The notes beneath the pieces are model-generated. The model did not search any database. It was given only the letters and a program-made list of their open reading frames with translations, and had not been told where the DNA came from. From Auxenochlorella pyrenoidosa (lineage: Eukaryota; Chlorophyta; Trebouxiophyceae; Chlorellales; Chlorellaceae), in the NCBI GenBank assembly GCA_001430745.1, contig KQ481950.1, positions 940,703 to 961,717 on the forward strand: a stretch of 21,015 nucleotides of DNA. The letters are read 5' to 3'. The position numbers and the translations under genes are program-made. Within the stretch, counting starts at the first letter, position 1. Each line of letters starts with the position of its first letter. This document shows, one piece after another, positions 9,874 to 19,396 of the stretch.

Positions 9874-12800
9874 TCAGTATTGCTGCGCCCCTTGCGCGCC
9901 TGCCAATTCGCCCTCGCCGTACGAGGGCTGCGCCAGGATGCGGCCAAGCTGCTCCTGCCGCCGCTGGTGGTTGGTCTGCGGGCGAAAGGGGCAGTCGCGC
10001 GCGCGCTCCTCCAGCATGCTCTCCAGCCGGGCCGCCTGCTTCTCCGCCGCCTTGGCCTGCACGCACGCGTCGGGTTGGCGGGAACAGAGCAGCAGCAGCC
10101 TTGAGCCATCAGGTCACAACAGGCAGCTCAGTCTGTTTACAATGCACGCTGCCTCCACCAAAGCCAACAAAAGGGTGCCGCGCCGCCCCCCCCCCCCCCC
10201 ACACCGCTCCCCCCAGCGAGTGCCTCCCCCCTGCCTCCCCTCACCTCCAGCAGCGCGTGCCCCGCCAGCTGGAAGGGCCGGGGCACCGTGGCGCCCTGCT
10301 TGGGCCGCGGGTTGGCGTGGAACACCCTGGCCGCGCGCTTAGCCGCCTCGGCCCTCTGCCGTTCCGCCAGCTGCTTCAGCTCCAGCACTCGGTCCAGCCC
10401 ATGCACCACCACCGGGCCCTGCCAAGGGTAAAACCAGCCAAGGAGCAGACGTGGGAGTGAAGCAACTCCGGGCAAAGGCAGGTTGGGCAAGCAGCACAGG
10501 CAGAGAGGCGTGACATGCGGTGGGCAGGTGGTAAGGCGATGGGCACAGCCAGCTAGCGCGAGCTGCCAGCATATGTGGCCCCGCCGGCCCACCTTGGCCT
10601 GCACCCGCCGGCGGTTGATGTCGGGCGCAAAGCTGCACTCCCTGAGCTTCTGCTCCTCCTCCGCCGCCCGCGCAGCCGCCGCGCGCGCCTCCCGCTCTGC
10701 CTGGTAGTCGGCGATGCGCTGGGTCAGCCCCTCAAAGCCCTGCGGTGCGCCAGGCATGGCGGAGGCTGGGGGACCCCTTGGCATGGACCGGCCAAGCTCA
10801 GCACTCGCTTCTCGTTCTGCCCGCATGCCTGCGTTGCAGAGACCAAAGCGCTGCTAGCATACACGTGTGGTTGCGCAGTTGGCGCAGCGCCGCGCACCTG
10901 CTTGGCGGCTGAGGAGATGCTGATCACGGCGTTGGCGGCGGGCGGCTGGTACTCGCTGTGGTACCCCTTCACCCGCGGCTTGCTGGTGTCGGGCTGCAAG
11001 TCGGCGAGGAGGGGGCCAGCATGCATGAGGCCTCCAGGATGCGTGCCTGCCATGCAACACGCAAGGCAACTATGTCACTCAACGTTAGCGCACCCTTGTC
11101 ATTGATGGCCTGCCCCAAAGCTGCCATCCGCGGCCTCAGCCTATCCAGCAAGCATGGAGGAGAGGCCCATCCCCCTTGGTGCCCACCTGGAAGGTGCACT
11201 CGGCCCGCCGCCGCGCCTCCTCCTCCCGCCGCAGCTCCTCCAGGCCGCGCCGCCGCTTCTCTGCGCTGGCCAGCGCCTGCACGCCGCCGCTGCCGGCGGG
11301 CGCCATGGCCAGCGAGCGGGGGTTGAGCTGCGGCCTGAAGTCCAGGCCGCCGTAGACCTCAGCCTCCTTGGCTGCGCGACGGGCGGCGCGACGGGCGGCC
11401 TCCTCCCGGGCCAGCCGGTCGTACCGCTCCTGCAGCGGCAGCAGCAAGCGGCGTTGCAAGGCAAGTCAGTCGAGGCGTGGTGTGTGGATGTGGCGGCAGC
11501 AGCCAGGCTGAATCGGCATGGGATGAGCCTGGTGCAGGCCGCTCGATAGTGGGGTGAGCTTGTGTGCAGCCCCGCGGAAGACCAGCACCTTCCTTGCCTG
11601 CGGGCTCTCCAGCAGGTTGCCTGCCCGGCTGGCAGACAGGGCCAGCACCTGCACAGCATTCCCTGTGTCAGGGCGGAAGGTGCAGGCGTCGGCGTCGGCG
11701 GCTGCCTGGGCTGCCGCCTCCTTGGCCTGTCGGCGCAGCGAGTAGTAGCGCAGCCGCTCCTGGAAGTCTGCAGGGGGGCAGGGGGCAGGGCTTGCTCTAG
11801 TAAAGGAGTGCCTTTCCGCGACTGCACGTCATGCAGAGGGCATGCGCAGCAAGAAATGACGCAGGCGCCAGCATTGCGTGTGAGTGTGCAACCAACTGGA
11901 CGCAGCCAGGGCAGCAAGCCTGCAGGCTGGAAGCTCTCTCCCCAACACCGTGAGGGCACCAGCACCTGTAAAAACTGGCAAAGGAGTCCCACACCATGTC
12001 CCCCCACCTGCGGGCACGGTGGCGCTGTCCTCCAGCAGCCGCTCGCTTGTGCAGTTGATGGCCGGAGCAAACGTGCAGGCGCCGTCGCTATGGCTGCCGC
12101 TGCGAGGCGCGCTGCTGGGCCGCCGCCCCGGGCCTGCCTCTGCATACAGGTCCCGATCCTCCTTCTCTGCCGCTATTTTGAGGGAGCGCGAGTTCAGCTG
12201 CGGCTGGAAGGTCAGGTCTGCGTCCGCCAGGCCCTGGCGGTTGGGCACACAGGAGGGAGCAGGGGGGCGACGCCTAGTGGCAACCCCCTCCGTAATGCTG
12301 CGGAGCATGTGACCCTGCCTGGTGGTGTCTATAACCACAGTATGCGCCCTACCGTCGCCTGCCATGATGCCGTGCCCGCACTCACCGCCATGAGCTGCGC
12401 CTGCGCCAGCCTGGTGCTGCGCCGCCGCGCCTCCTCGCCCAGCCGCCGGTGCGGCGGTGTGTACTCGCCCTGCAGCAGCTGCTCCGGCTGCGTCACCAGC
12501 CGCGGCTTGAAGGTGCAGCCCTCCAGGGCCTCCCGCTCCCGCTGCACACGTGCCCGCTCCAGCGCCTCCTGCTTCCAGGCCTGCGCCAGCTGCAGGCGCT
12601 CCTCAACCGGCACGCCGGGGGCCAGTCGGTGCCGGCTGGGCGGGCGGCCCGTCTTGGGCGCAAATGTGCATTCCTGGAGGGGCGCAGGGCAGGGCGGGCG
12701 TGTGGAGGCGTGATGCCTGGCCATTGATCCGTGCCGCGGCTCAGCGCAGGTGCTGAGCTCCGTCGCCAAAACAGTGCGCAGCTGTCCCTGTCCCTTTATG

Positions 12801-14024
12801 TCCCTCATCCCCCACTTGTCAGTCGGCTGCCCTGCCTGTCCCGTCTCTGAGCCTGGGCCACCCCCACCTGCAGCTGCTCCTGCTCCTCCAGCACTTTGAT
12901 CTCGGCGCAGCGCTGCCACAGCTGCGTGCGCGGCTGCGCCAGCTGCTGCAGCCGACCCTCCTGGCCGCGCCGCAGCAGCTCTGCGCCGACAGCAACGCAG
13001 CAGAGGCATGCCAAGTGGGCGGAACAGTGGGTCGAGCGGCTGGAAGTGAGCAGAGCTCTCATCATGAACGGCCTTCGTTCCTGCGCAAAATTTGCGCACA
13101 AGTTCTGCTCGCACACGCACGCCCTGCCCACCTGCTGTGCGGCCCTGCACCCCACGCTCCGCGACATCATCGAGCAGCAGCTGCCGCGCTGGACGTGCAC
13201 TGCCTGCAGAGCCCGGACGCAGCGGCGCGCTCGAGGGTCGAGGCGCGCCGCGGCCGCCTGGGTGGCCGCGCCCCGCGGATTGATGCCCACCACGCCCGCC
13301 GCTAGGAGAGTGTCCTTTTCGTCGCTGCTGTTGCTGCAGGCCAGTGAGCGGCCCGGCAGCGTGCTGCTGAGAGCGCTGTGAGCTGTCACCGACTGGGCTC
13401 AGCAGCCCCTGGTTGCCGCTGTCGAAGCTGCCACGCTGGTGGCGCAGAGGGCCCAGCGCTGTGGCGGCCTGCCCCAGATCTGCAAATAGCGGCTGGCGTC
13501 CATCAGTCGAGCGGCGGTAGGCAGGCAGCAGGAAGCCATCAAGGCTGCCGGACCGTGTGCCGGCGGGGCTTTCGGCACGGCTGTCGTGGCCGCTCGCAGC
13601 TGACCTGCCTGCCTCGCCGCTGACACTGGACTGCGGGCTGTAGAGCAGGCGGGTGTCTACCTCAAAGGGCTGCCCCTCTGGCACGCTGCTCAGCATGTCC
13701 AGCAGCTCTGCAGTGGTGCGGGCTGCTGGCGGCGGGGCATCGGGCAGCGCCACGGTCGGGCGGCCATGCGTGCGCTGCCGACCCGGCTTTGGCGCTGCAG
13801 GCCCGGCGCTGCCGGGCTGCTGCCGGGCCCAGGACTGCGCCTTTTGCTTGCTGTTGAGCACATCCTCACAGAACCGCAGGTCTGCCTCGATCTGTGGGCA
13901 GGTGGCGGAGGGGCGGTGGCAGCAGGCGGTGGCAGCAGAGGCGGGGGTAACAACCGTAAGCGGGGGGCTGCGGCGGGCATCAAAGCTTGGAGCCTACCTG
14001 ATCGAGCGTGCTGGCGCCGTCCAT
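9874..14024 (-). CDS. CTFxP-repeat protein, possibly ciliary or microtubule-associated
   Basis: Eleven exons give 811 residues: 14024-13998, 13891-13132, 12980-12868, 12673-12386, 12233-12008, 11767-11589, 11429-11187, 10993-10898, 10739-10593, 10418-10245 and 10056-9874. All introns are GT-AG and every junction is phase-consistent. Residues 1-262 are a Ser/Pro/Gly-rich, probably disordered N-terminus with RPSSAP. Residues 301-811 carry about ten copies of a motif C-T/S/P-F-x-P-x-x-N, its Phe at about 304, 355, 405, 451, 502, 562, 611, 681, 726 and 775. Between them run charged Arg/Glu/Ala/Gln-rich segments that look like long helices, plus a second RPSSAP at 434-439. Proteins with such CTFxPxxN repeats and RPSSAP motifs are common among algal and protist hypotheticals, many linked to flagella or basal bodies. 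That link is from memory and by analogy only. There is no signal peptide, membrane helix or enzyme motif. I do not recognise a named orthologue. Confidence 0.85.
10186..10200 (-). repeat. 15-base homopolymer (C on +, G in the transcript)
   Basis: Fifteen C residues on the plus strand lie in the last intron of the CTFxP-repeat gene (10057-10244), so the pre-mRNA carries a G15 run. Several further G runs flank it within the same intron. The run could form a G-quadruplex and is also a likely sequencing-error spot, but it does not touch an exon. Confidence 0.8.
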
Positions 14025-15154
14025 TGGCGCCGAGGCAGCGAGGCGAAGGTCGTCGCCGTCGCAAGGCCGAAACTGCCGGCCCTCAGTCGCGCTGTTGTAC
14101 AATCGAGCTGAAAATTTATATTGTAGTTTACGCTATCAAGCTCCGCCGCCAGGCCGACGGCGCCCGGCGCAGAAAGCTGTGATTTGACAGCTGCTGAAGG
14201 TTGAGGGGGTCTGACACAGACGGGGGTAGGGATATAATAAGCGGCTTCAGGAGAGTGAGAAGAAGCAGAGTTGCTGGCAGTTCACTGCAGTGCATGGCGT
14301 GCGTGGCTGTATTGCGGCAGCCTGCCATGCGCGACCGCATCCTGCGCGCCAGGTTTGCCACCTGTGGGCCCTCGTTCTGTGAGGAGACTGACCACAGAAG
14401 ATGGTTAGTTTTGTCAGGGATGGGTGGACCACGGATCGAGTAAAGTGTACAGTGACTGTCTATGTTCTCAAGGGCGACTTTGGTCTGGCCTGCCACTGCA
14501 GCTGGCTCTGCCACTGTGGGCACAGTTGCCAGCTTACTGCAGTTGCCTGTCAATGTACGGCAACCTCTGCAGGCACACATCACGTACAGTCCCGCTACCG
14601 CTTGGATGTGCAGCTGTTACACTTGATGCTGGACCAAGGCTTTCTTGGGCAAGCTGTGCAGATGCTTGCCAGCGCCCATGGCCAGCGCAGCGCACAACCA
14701 ACAGAAGCGTAGCAGACAAGCATGTTTTCACTTGCAGTCTCAGGGCCGTCAGTGCTTAAGGGCCGTGTAGCAATGAAGTTGAAAAGATGTCGACAAAAAG
14801 AAGGCTGCCAAGACGGACGCAAAGGAGGCTGGGCACACGTGTTTGGTGCGGACCAGCAATGAAAGATGAAGGAGCAGTGAAGGAGGCTTTGCAGGCTTAG
14901 ATGGTACATTGGGGCGCTAACCGAATCCACGTCGTGGAGGCTGTGACATCGCGGGCGTATTCGTATCAACCATAATCGCAAAGCGCAGCGGTGCAGGTGC
15001 TGCCTTGGAGGAGGCGAAACTCGACAAACGCAAAAGATAGCAGGGGAGCTGGTCAGTCCTGCTCACACCGAGAGCAGGAGAGGCGCAGGACTCATCCGGG
15101 CTCGTTGCTAAGCTTCAAGGCCTGCTGTCCCGCCGGAGCCCAGCAGGCGGCGGC
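14025..15154. other. Intergenic region: promoter of the CTFxP-repeat gene and 3' region of the cytochrome b561 gene
   Basis: This 1.1 kb separates two tandem minus-strand genes. It contains AT-richer patches near 14110-14135 (AAAATTTATATTGTAG) and 14225-14240 (GGGATATAATAAGC), which are the nearest to TATA-like sequence upstream of the repeat-protein gene. A minus-strand TGTAA lies at 14621-14617, 534 bases past the cytochrome b561 stop. Plus-strand frames of up to about 110 codons give Cys-rich text with no family resemblance and are not called. Confidence 0.45.
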
Positions 15155-18100
15155 TCACGCCTGCTGCACCAGCTGCACTGTCGACCCATAGCCGGTGGCA
15201 GGGGTGACCGTGCCAGGCGTTGCGCTCTCGTCGGGCGTGATGCCGCCAGGCAGGCTACTGAAACCGTTGTCCTGGCCAGCCTTGTTGAGAGGGAAGCCGC
15301 TGCCGTGCACCTTCTTGGCGAGGCCGGGCGGAGGCAGCTGCACGTACTTGTACCTGCATCGCGGAAGCAGCAGGTGTAACATGCATTGCGTCTTTGCAAA
15401 GGCAATCAGCGAACTATCAGCTCATGATCTAGGTCTGAGCAGGCGGGCGTGCCGCCGGCCCAGCCTTGGTGCGCAGCCGCGGCGCCCGTCGTCAGTGTGC
15501 CAGTCGCGGTCCCACGCTCACCCGTCCATGGCGATGGCGGAGGCAACGATCACAGCAAACACAGCGGTGTAGGCCCCCCAGGCGCCGGCGCCCAGGTGCT
15601 GGACATTGATCATGCCGCTGCAGGAGGCAGCAGGGGGTTGACCGTGAGGCTCCTGCCTTTTGCAGGGCCCATTTGCTTTCCCACTGCTGTTCTGCCCCAG
15701 CTTATGCATGCCCTCGTGTACGCGCTGCGCGGCTGACCCAGCGCGGAAACACCCCAGCGAGGGCTCACTAGTAGATGTTAGCCACCGCCAGCACGACGGC
15801 GGCGCGGCCCTGCCACCTGCTCGGACAGGAAAGGAACGCCGGGTGGCTGGGTTGAGCACAGGCCGGCGCCCGCGTTGCAGCATGCAGCCGGCAGCAGCGC
15901 AGGTCCAAGCAGCCATGCCTGGAAAAGAGCGCTGCCCCCCCTCCTGCCTCGCAGCCTGCTGCGCACCAGTGGTACAGGTTCCAGGTGCGGCGGTAGCGGC
16001 TGACCAGCTTGGGGCGCAGGCGGGGGATGACGGCAATGATCTGCAGCAGGGTGTGGGCCACCAGGCTGAGATATTTCATTGATGGGGGGAGGATGGATTG
16101 ACAGCTCCTCCAGGCGGCGATGGGCGGTGGTTTGACACCATTAGCCCGCATGAGGCAGGACAGCTGGATGGGACAAGCAGGCTGGTGAGCAGGTGCAGCA
16201 GGCTGGAGTTGGGCTTGCCTGGAAGAGGCCCAGGATGGTGGCCGACAGCCCCAGGTTGCGGTGCACGGGGAAGCGCCCCTCCCAGCCGCCGGCGACGGCA
16301 AAGCCGAGGCCAAGGCCCACCACCCCCATCAGGAAGCCCAGCGACTGCAGCGCCCTGCAGCAGGGAGTCGGGTCCAGCCAATGCCAGGATGGAGAGCGGT
16401 GCAGGGCGAACTAGTGCCACAGCCGTGGCCATGAGGTCCCAGGCATTACACATGTATGTGGCACGCAGGCAGGCGGGCAGGCAGGCAGGTGCATTCACAG
16501 CACCCACCTGTGCAGATGGAACCACAGCGGGTCCAGGCCCTTCAAGCAGCGGGCAATCACGACGCCTGCGGCACAGCAGGCGCGGCAGAGAAACGGCTGT
16601 GAGCGCACTGCCAATCAGGAGGCTTTTCGCTGGCCATCGCAGATGGTGGCCGGCTGGTGTCATTGTGCAGTTCTGCTCACCGCAGGGGATGCACACGCCC
16701 CAGCCGATGATCAGAAGCCAGATGTGCGCCTGCAGCAGCAAGGGTGGGCGTTGGCATCGGCCGGCGTGCAGATCAAGCCTCCCTGCTGCACTCCCGCTGC
16801 GTGCCCATGCTGCCAGCTCGTGCCATACCTGGAGTAACTCGGCTGACAGGTAAACCTTCCCTGCAAGCGGCACCTCTATCCACGCCCCCCAGCCCATGCA
16901 GTCGGCACACGAGTCCCTCCTTGGTCCATGGCGCATGCAGGCAGCAGGCTCACCGCCACCATGGCACTAACGGCAATGCTTTCGGCCTCGGGGTCCTCCC
17001 CCAGGGTTCCGGTGGACAGGTCGATGTTGATCTCGCCATACTGCTCGTGCTTCCTGCGGGAGTAACATGCTCGCACAGGTGCATTGTGGGACAGCCGCAA
17101 GCGCTCTTGATGGCTAGCAGGAGGGTTTGCGCCAACAACAGCGGCCGGCTGCCAAGCACATACACGCGCATGAACGCGTGTCACCTCACCGCATTGCGCC
17201 ATTTGCGTACACAGCACCCGCCGCGAGGATCCAGTCCGTGTCTGCTGTGTCCTGGCCCTCTGGCAGCTGCAGGATGAAGGAGGCCGCCATGCCGCCGTCG
17301 GGGAGAGCCGCCGCGGTGATGTTGGAGACCTGCGGTGCAGGGGTGCGGGGTTCCGAAGGGGGTGGTGCAAGCTGAAGCGCATTTTGGGGGCCAAACCAAG
17401 GAGCCTTGCAGCAGATACTGGTCATGACAGAAAGGAAAGGGCAGCCAACCACTAGACAGTCTGGCCTGACATAGAGTGTCTGCTGCACGCTTGTGGCTGC
17501 CCCGCTTGCCTGCAGGCTGTTGGAGGGCTGCATCTGGCCGCTGGCGGTGCCCCCAAGGAACCACTGCACCAGCTGGGCGCCTGCAGGGCGCAGGAAAGCA
17601 TGGAGCAGCAGGTCGGGAAGAACAGGTGTGGAGGTTGCCGTAGCAGTCAGCTGGCGTGTTGAAAGGCTGGTGCCTGCGCAGCGAGCGAGCACTGCCAGGC
17701 GCACACTGGCACTTGGCACGCAAGCAATCGCTGGCATTTGGTAAAGTGATGGTTGCAAACATCATTCAACCGAGGCCAGTTGAATGACTCACCAGTAGGG
17801 CAGCTGCTGCATGACTGCAGGGACAGCGCGGTGGCTCCGATCATGGCGCCTGCATCGGCCATCACGCGATCCGGGCAAGGAGATGGCCAGATTACTGAGT
17901 GTACTGGAGTAGAGCCACTGGACTGCCGCGTGTGCGTCATCAGTGCTCAGGCTGACATGCAAAGCCATGCCGGTGCCATTGCATCTGTCTGTGGCAGCTT
18001 GTGATGGCAGGATTGATGCTCAGCTGCTGCGTTGACCAGCCAACTTCCTTGGCAGGTACCGCCAGATGGCACCGCCGCTGCACCCACAACAGCCGGCGCA

Positions 18101-18533
18101 CCAGCAGCCACACTGCCACCATCAACCCGCCCACACAGCACTGCCATACTCACCAGTGTCAGGCTCTGGGTTGGGCGGGAAGCCAAAGCTGACGTAGCCG
18201 TGGGCAGAGCTGTTCACACCCATCCTCAGGGCGGTGTTGCCGGGCAGCAGGGTCCAGCCAAGGTTGAACCCGTTGCCGATGCCCTCGACAGCATAGCAAA
18301 TGTCAAAGCTCTGCTGGGTGCCGCCAACATCCATCACACACTGCAGGAGGGGGCGCAGGGGGTGGGAGCTGTGGTGGGTGGGATGCTGCGCGGTGAAGCT
18401 GTCTCGTGTCGGGCGGGTTGCGGGGGCGGGGCGCTGGTCCCACCTGCGGGCTGGCGGCGGCGGCTCCACAGGCGGCCAGCACAATTAGGCCCAGGGCCGT
18501 GATGAGGCCCCTCGAGCAGGCGGGGCTGGCCAT
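15155..18533 (-). CDS. DOMON plus cytochrome b561 transmembrane electron-transfer protein (CYBDOM)
   Basis: Thirteen exons give 434 residues: 18533-18444, 18340-18154, 17849-17793, 17580-17510, 17329-17190, 17053-16954, 16729-16681, 16565-16508, 16354-16219, 16040-15967, 15816-15769, 15617-15522 and 15353-15155. Every junction keeps phase. Residues 1-27 are a signal peptide. Residues 31-200 form a DOMON domain; Met95 (in AMIGATAL) and His184 align by eye with the heme ligands of plant AIR12. Residues 213-370 form a b561 core of about five helices: AHIWLLIIGWGVCIP, ARCLKGLDPLWFHLHR, VHRNLGLSATILGLFQII, and RYRRTWNLYHWWQGR. His217, His250, His282 and His320 are the expected ligands for two hemes b. 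The tail is soluble. Known CYBDOM proteins pass electrons from cytosolic ascorbate across the plasma membrane to ferric chelates or monodehydroascorbate. That role fits the sequence but the substrate is inferred. Introns after exons 4 and 9 use GC donors. Confidence 0.92.
16041..16218 (-). other. GC-AG intron (GCAAGC donor)
   Basis: The exon ends CTCTTCCAG at 16219 and the intron starts GCAAGC. The next phase-0 exon starts at 16040 and continues the same membrane helix (GLFQ then IIAV), which is strong evidence for the junction. No nearby GT gives the same fit. Confidence 0.75.
16464..16490 (-). repeat. CCTG/CAGG tetranucleotide tract in an intron
   Basis: GCAGGCAGGCGGGCAGGCAG and following units on the plus strand lie in intron 8 of the cytochrome b561 gene (16355-16507). 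The motif is the complement of the TGCC microsatellite in RPC25 intron 6, with one interruption. Confidence 0.7.
17330..17509 (-). other. GC-AG intron with an in-frame alternative GT donor
   Basis: The exon ends AGCCTGCAG at 17510, followed by GCAAGC. A GT donor 21 bases further on (exon end 17489) keeps the frame and would add seven residues. Both options join to the exon starting at 17329 in phase 0, so the choice is not settled by the frame. Confidence 0.6.
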
Positions 18534-18663
18534 TCTTGTCGGTTGCCTGGTGTGAGCCAGCCCGTTGACTAAATAGAGGCCGCCGTGCACGCAGGAGCTG
18601 GAGATCTGTTCTGCGATCGTGGATGACCTAGTTCCCAACCAGACGGCGTGGAAGATGAACGCG

Positions 18664-18777
18664 TCTGAAGCTGACAAAGCTGGCAATAACGAGAGTCCGT
18701 CCAGGCCGGAGATCTTGGGCAGAGCAGCTCTGAACTGGGCTGAAGGTTTCTTCCAGATCGTCTTCTGAAGCTGACAA
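18664..18777 (-). promoter_or_regulatory. 14-bp direct repeat spaced exactly 100 bp, upstream of the cytochrome b561 gene
   Basis: TCTGAAGCTGACAA occurs at 18664-18677 and again at 18764-18777 on the plus strand, which reads TTGTCAGCTTCAGA in the gene's direction. The copies are 131 and 231 bases upstream of the start codon at 18533. Chance recurrence of 14 identical bases this close is unlikely, so this is either a duplicated regulatory element or a remnant of tandem duplication. The regulator is unknown. Confidence 0.5.
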
Positions 18778-19215
18778 GGTGGCCGACTCCTGTTGGAAGT
18801 GACAGCTTCCTGCCGCTTTCGGCGCCCGCCGCCGCCGCCGCCGCCATCTGCGCATGCGTGCCGCTGCCATGCTGCTCACCTAAAGGAGTGTATTTTCCAG
18901 CCTGATTTCAAAAGGATGCATGTTGACTGTATACATCCTAAGGCAAATCCTTTGGGCAGATACCTTTCAGACGAGTCCCCCAGGCAGCAGCACAAACTTG
19001 CTGCTTGGCAACCCTTGCAGATGCAACACGCATGGGTTGCACACGCATAGGGCAAACTTGGCCACGTTGAAAGACTGGAATGGGCTCACAAAGCGTGAAC
19101 ATGGCGTGATTTGCATCTCTCAAGCTCAGGGCTGGCACATGGGCTTTGCAGATGCGGCCCCACTGCCAACCGTTCCGGGACAGGCAGGTGCTGTATGGCA
19201 GAAGGTGGGCCTGGG

Positions 19216-19256
19216 CCCCCCCACCGCGGCCCCCCCTCCCCCCCCCCCTTCCCCCT
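19216..19256 (-). repeat. G-run tract (C runs on +) downstream of the beta-barrel-like gene
   Basis: Runs of six to ten C on the plus strand, broken by single T or short CCGCGG segments, make a G-rich strand in the transcribed direction of the upstream gene. The tract sits 140-180 bases past its stop and about 65 bases past the TGTAA candidate. It may act as a polymerase pause site, or it may be simple low-complexity DNA. Confidence 0.6.
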
Positions 19257-19320
19257 GAGACTCAATGTGCTGCAACCTAGAAACTTCCCGTCATATCAAC
19301 AATTCTCAGCAGCCCACTGG

Positions 19321-19325
19321 TTACA
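19321..19325 (-). terminator. TGTAA candidate polyadenylation signal for the beta-barrel-like gene
   Basis: TGTAA on the minus strand lies 72 bases past the stop codon at 19397, a normal distance for the Chlamydomonas-type poly(A) signal. Confidence 0.5.
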
Positions 19326-19396
19326 CTGTGCATGCGGAACCCGCAGGACGTCGGCGGGGGCATTTAGGTTCCGACGACGGCACAGCCGGCCAGCCC

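Larger units (their letters stand above)
18534..19396. other. Intergenic region: promoter of the cytochrome b561 gene and 3' region of the beta-barrel-like gene
   Basis: This 863 bp lies between tandem minus-strand genes. Towards 18534 it should hold the promoter of the cytochrome b561 gene, including a 14-bp repeat listed separately. Towards 19396 it holds a TGTAA poly(A) candidate and a long G-run tract. No exon is supported. Confidence 0.5.

Noticed and set aside
10740..10826. Extension of exon 9 of the repeat gene to the ATG at 10826
   Set aside because: An acceptor there is out of phase with the previous exon. The acceptor before 10739 joins in phase 0.
12329..13861. One uninterrupted 510-codon minus-strand frame taken as a single exon
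   Set aside because: Two introns (13131-12981 and 12867-12674) are needed to restore the helical and CTFxP sequence. The frame merely stays open through them.
14201..14759. Cys-rich plus-strand frames of about 80-111 codons
   Set aside because: They have overlapping frames and no family match, and they lie in the 5' region of one minus-strand gene and the 3' region of another.
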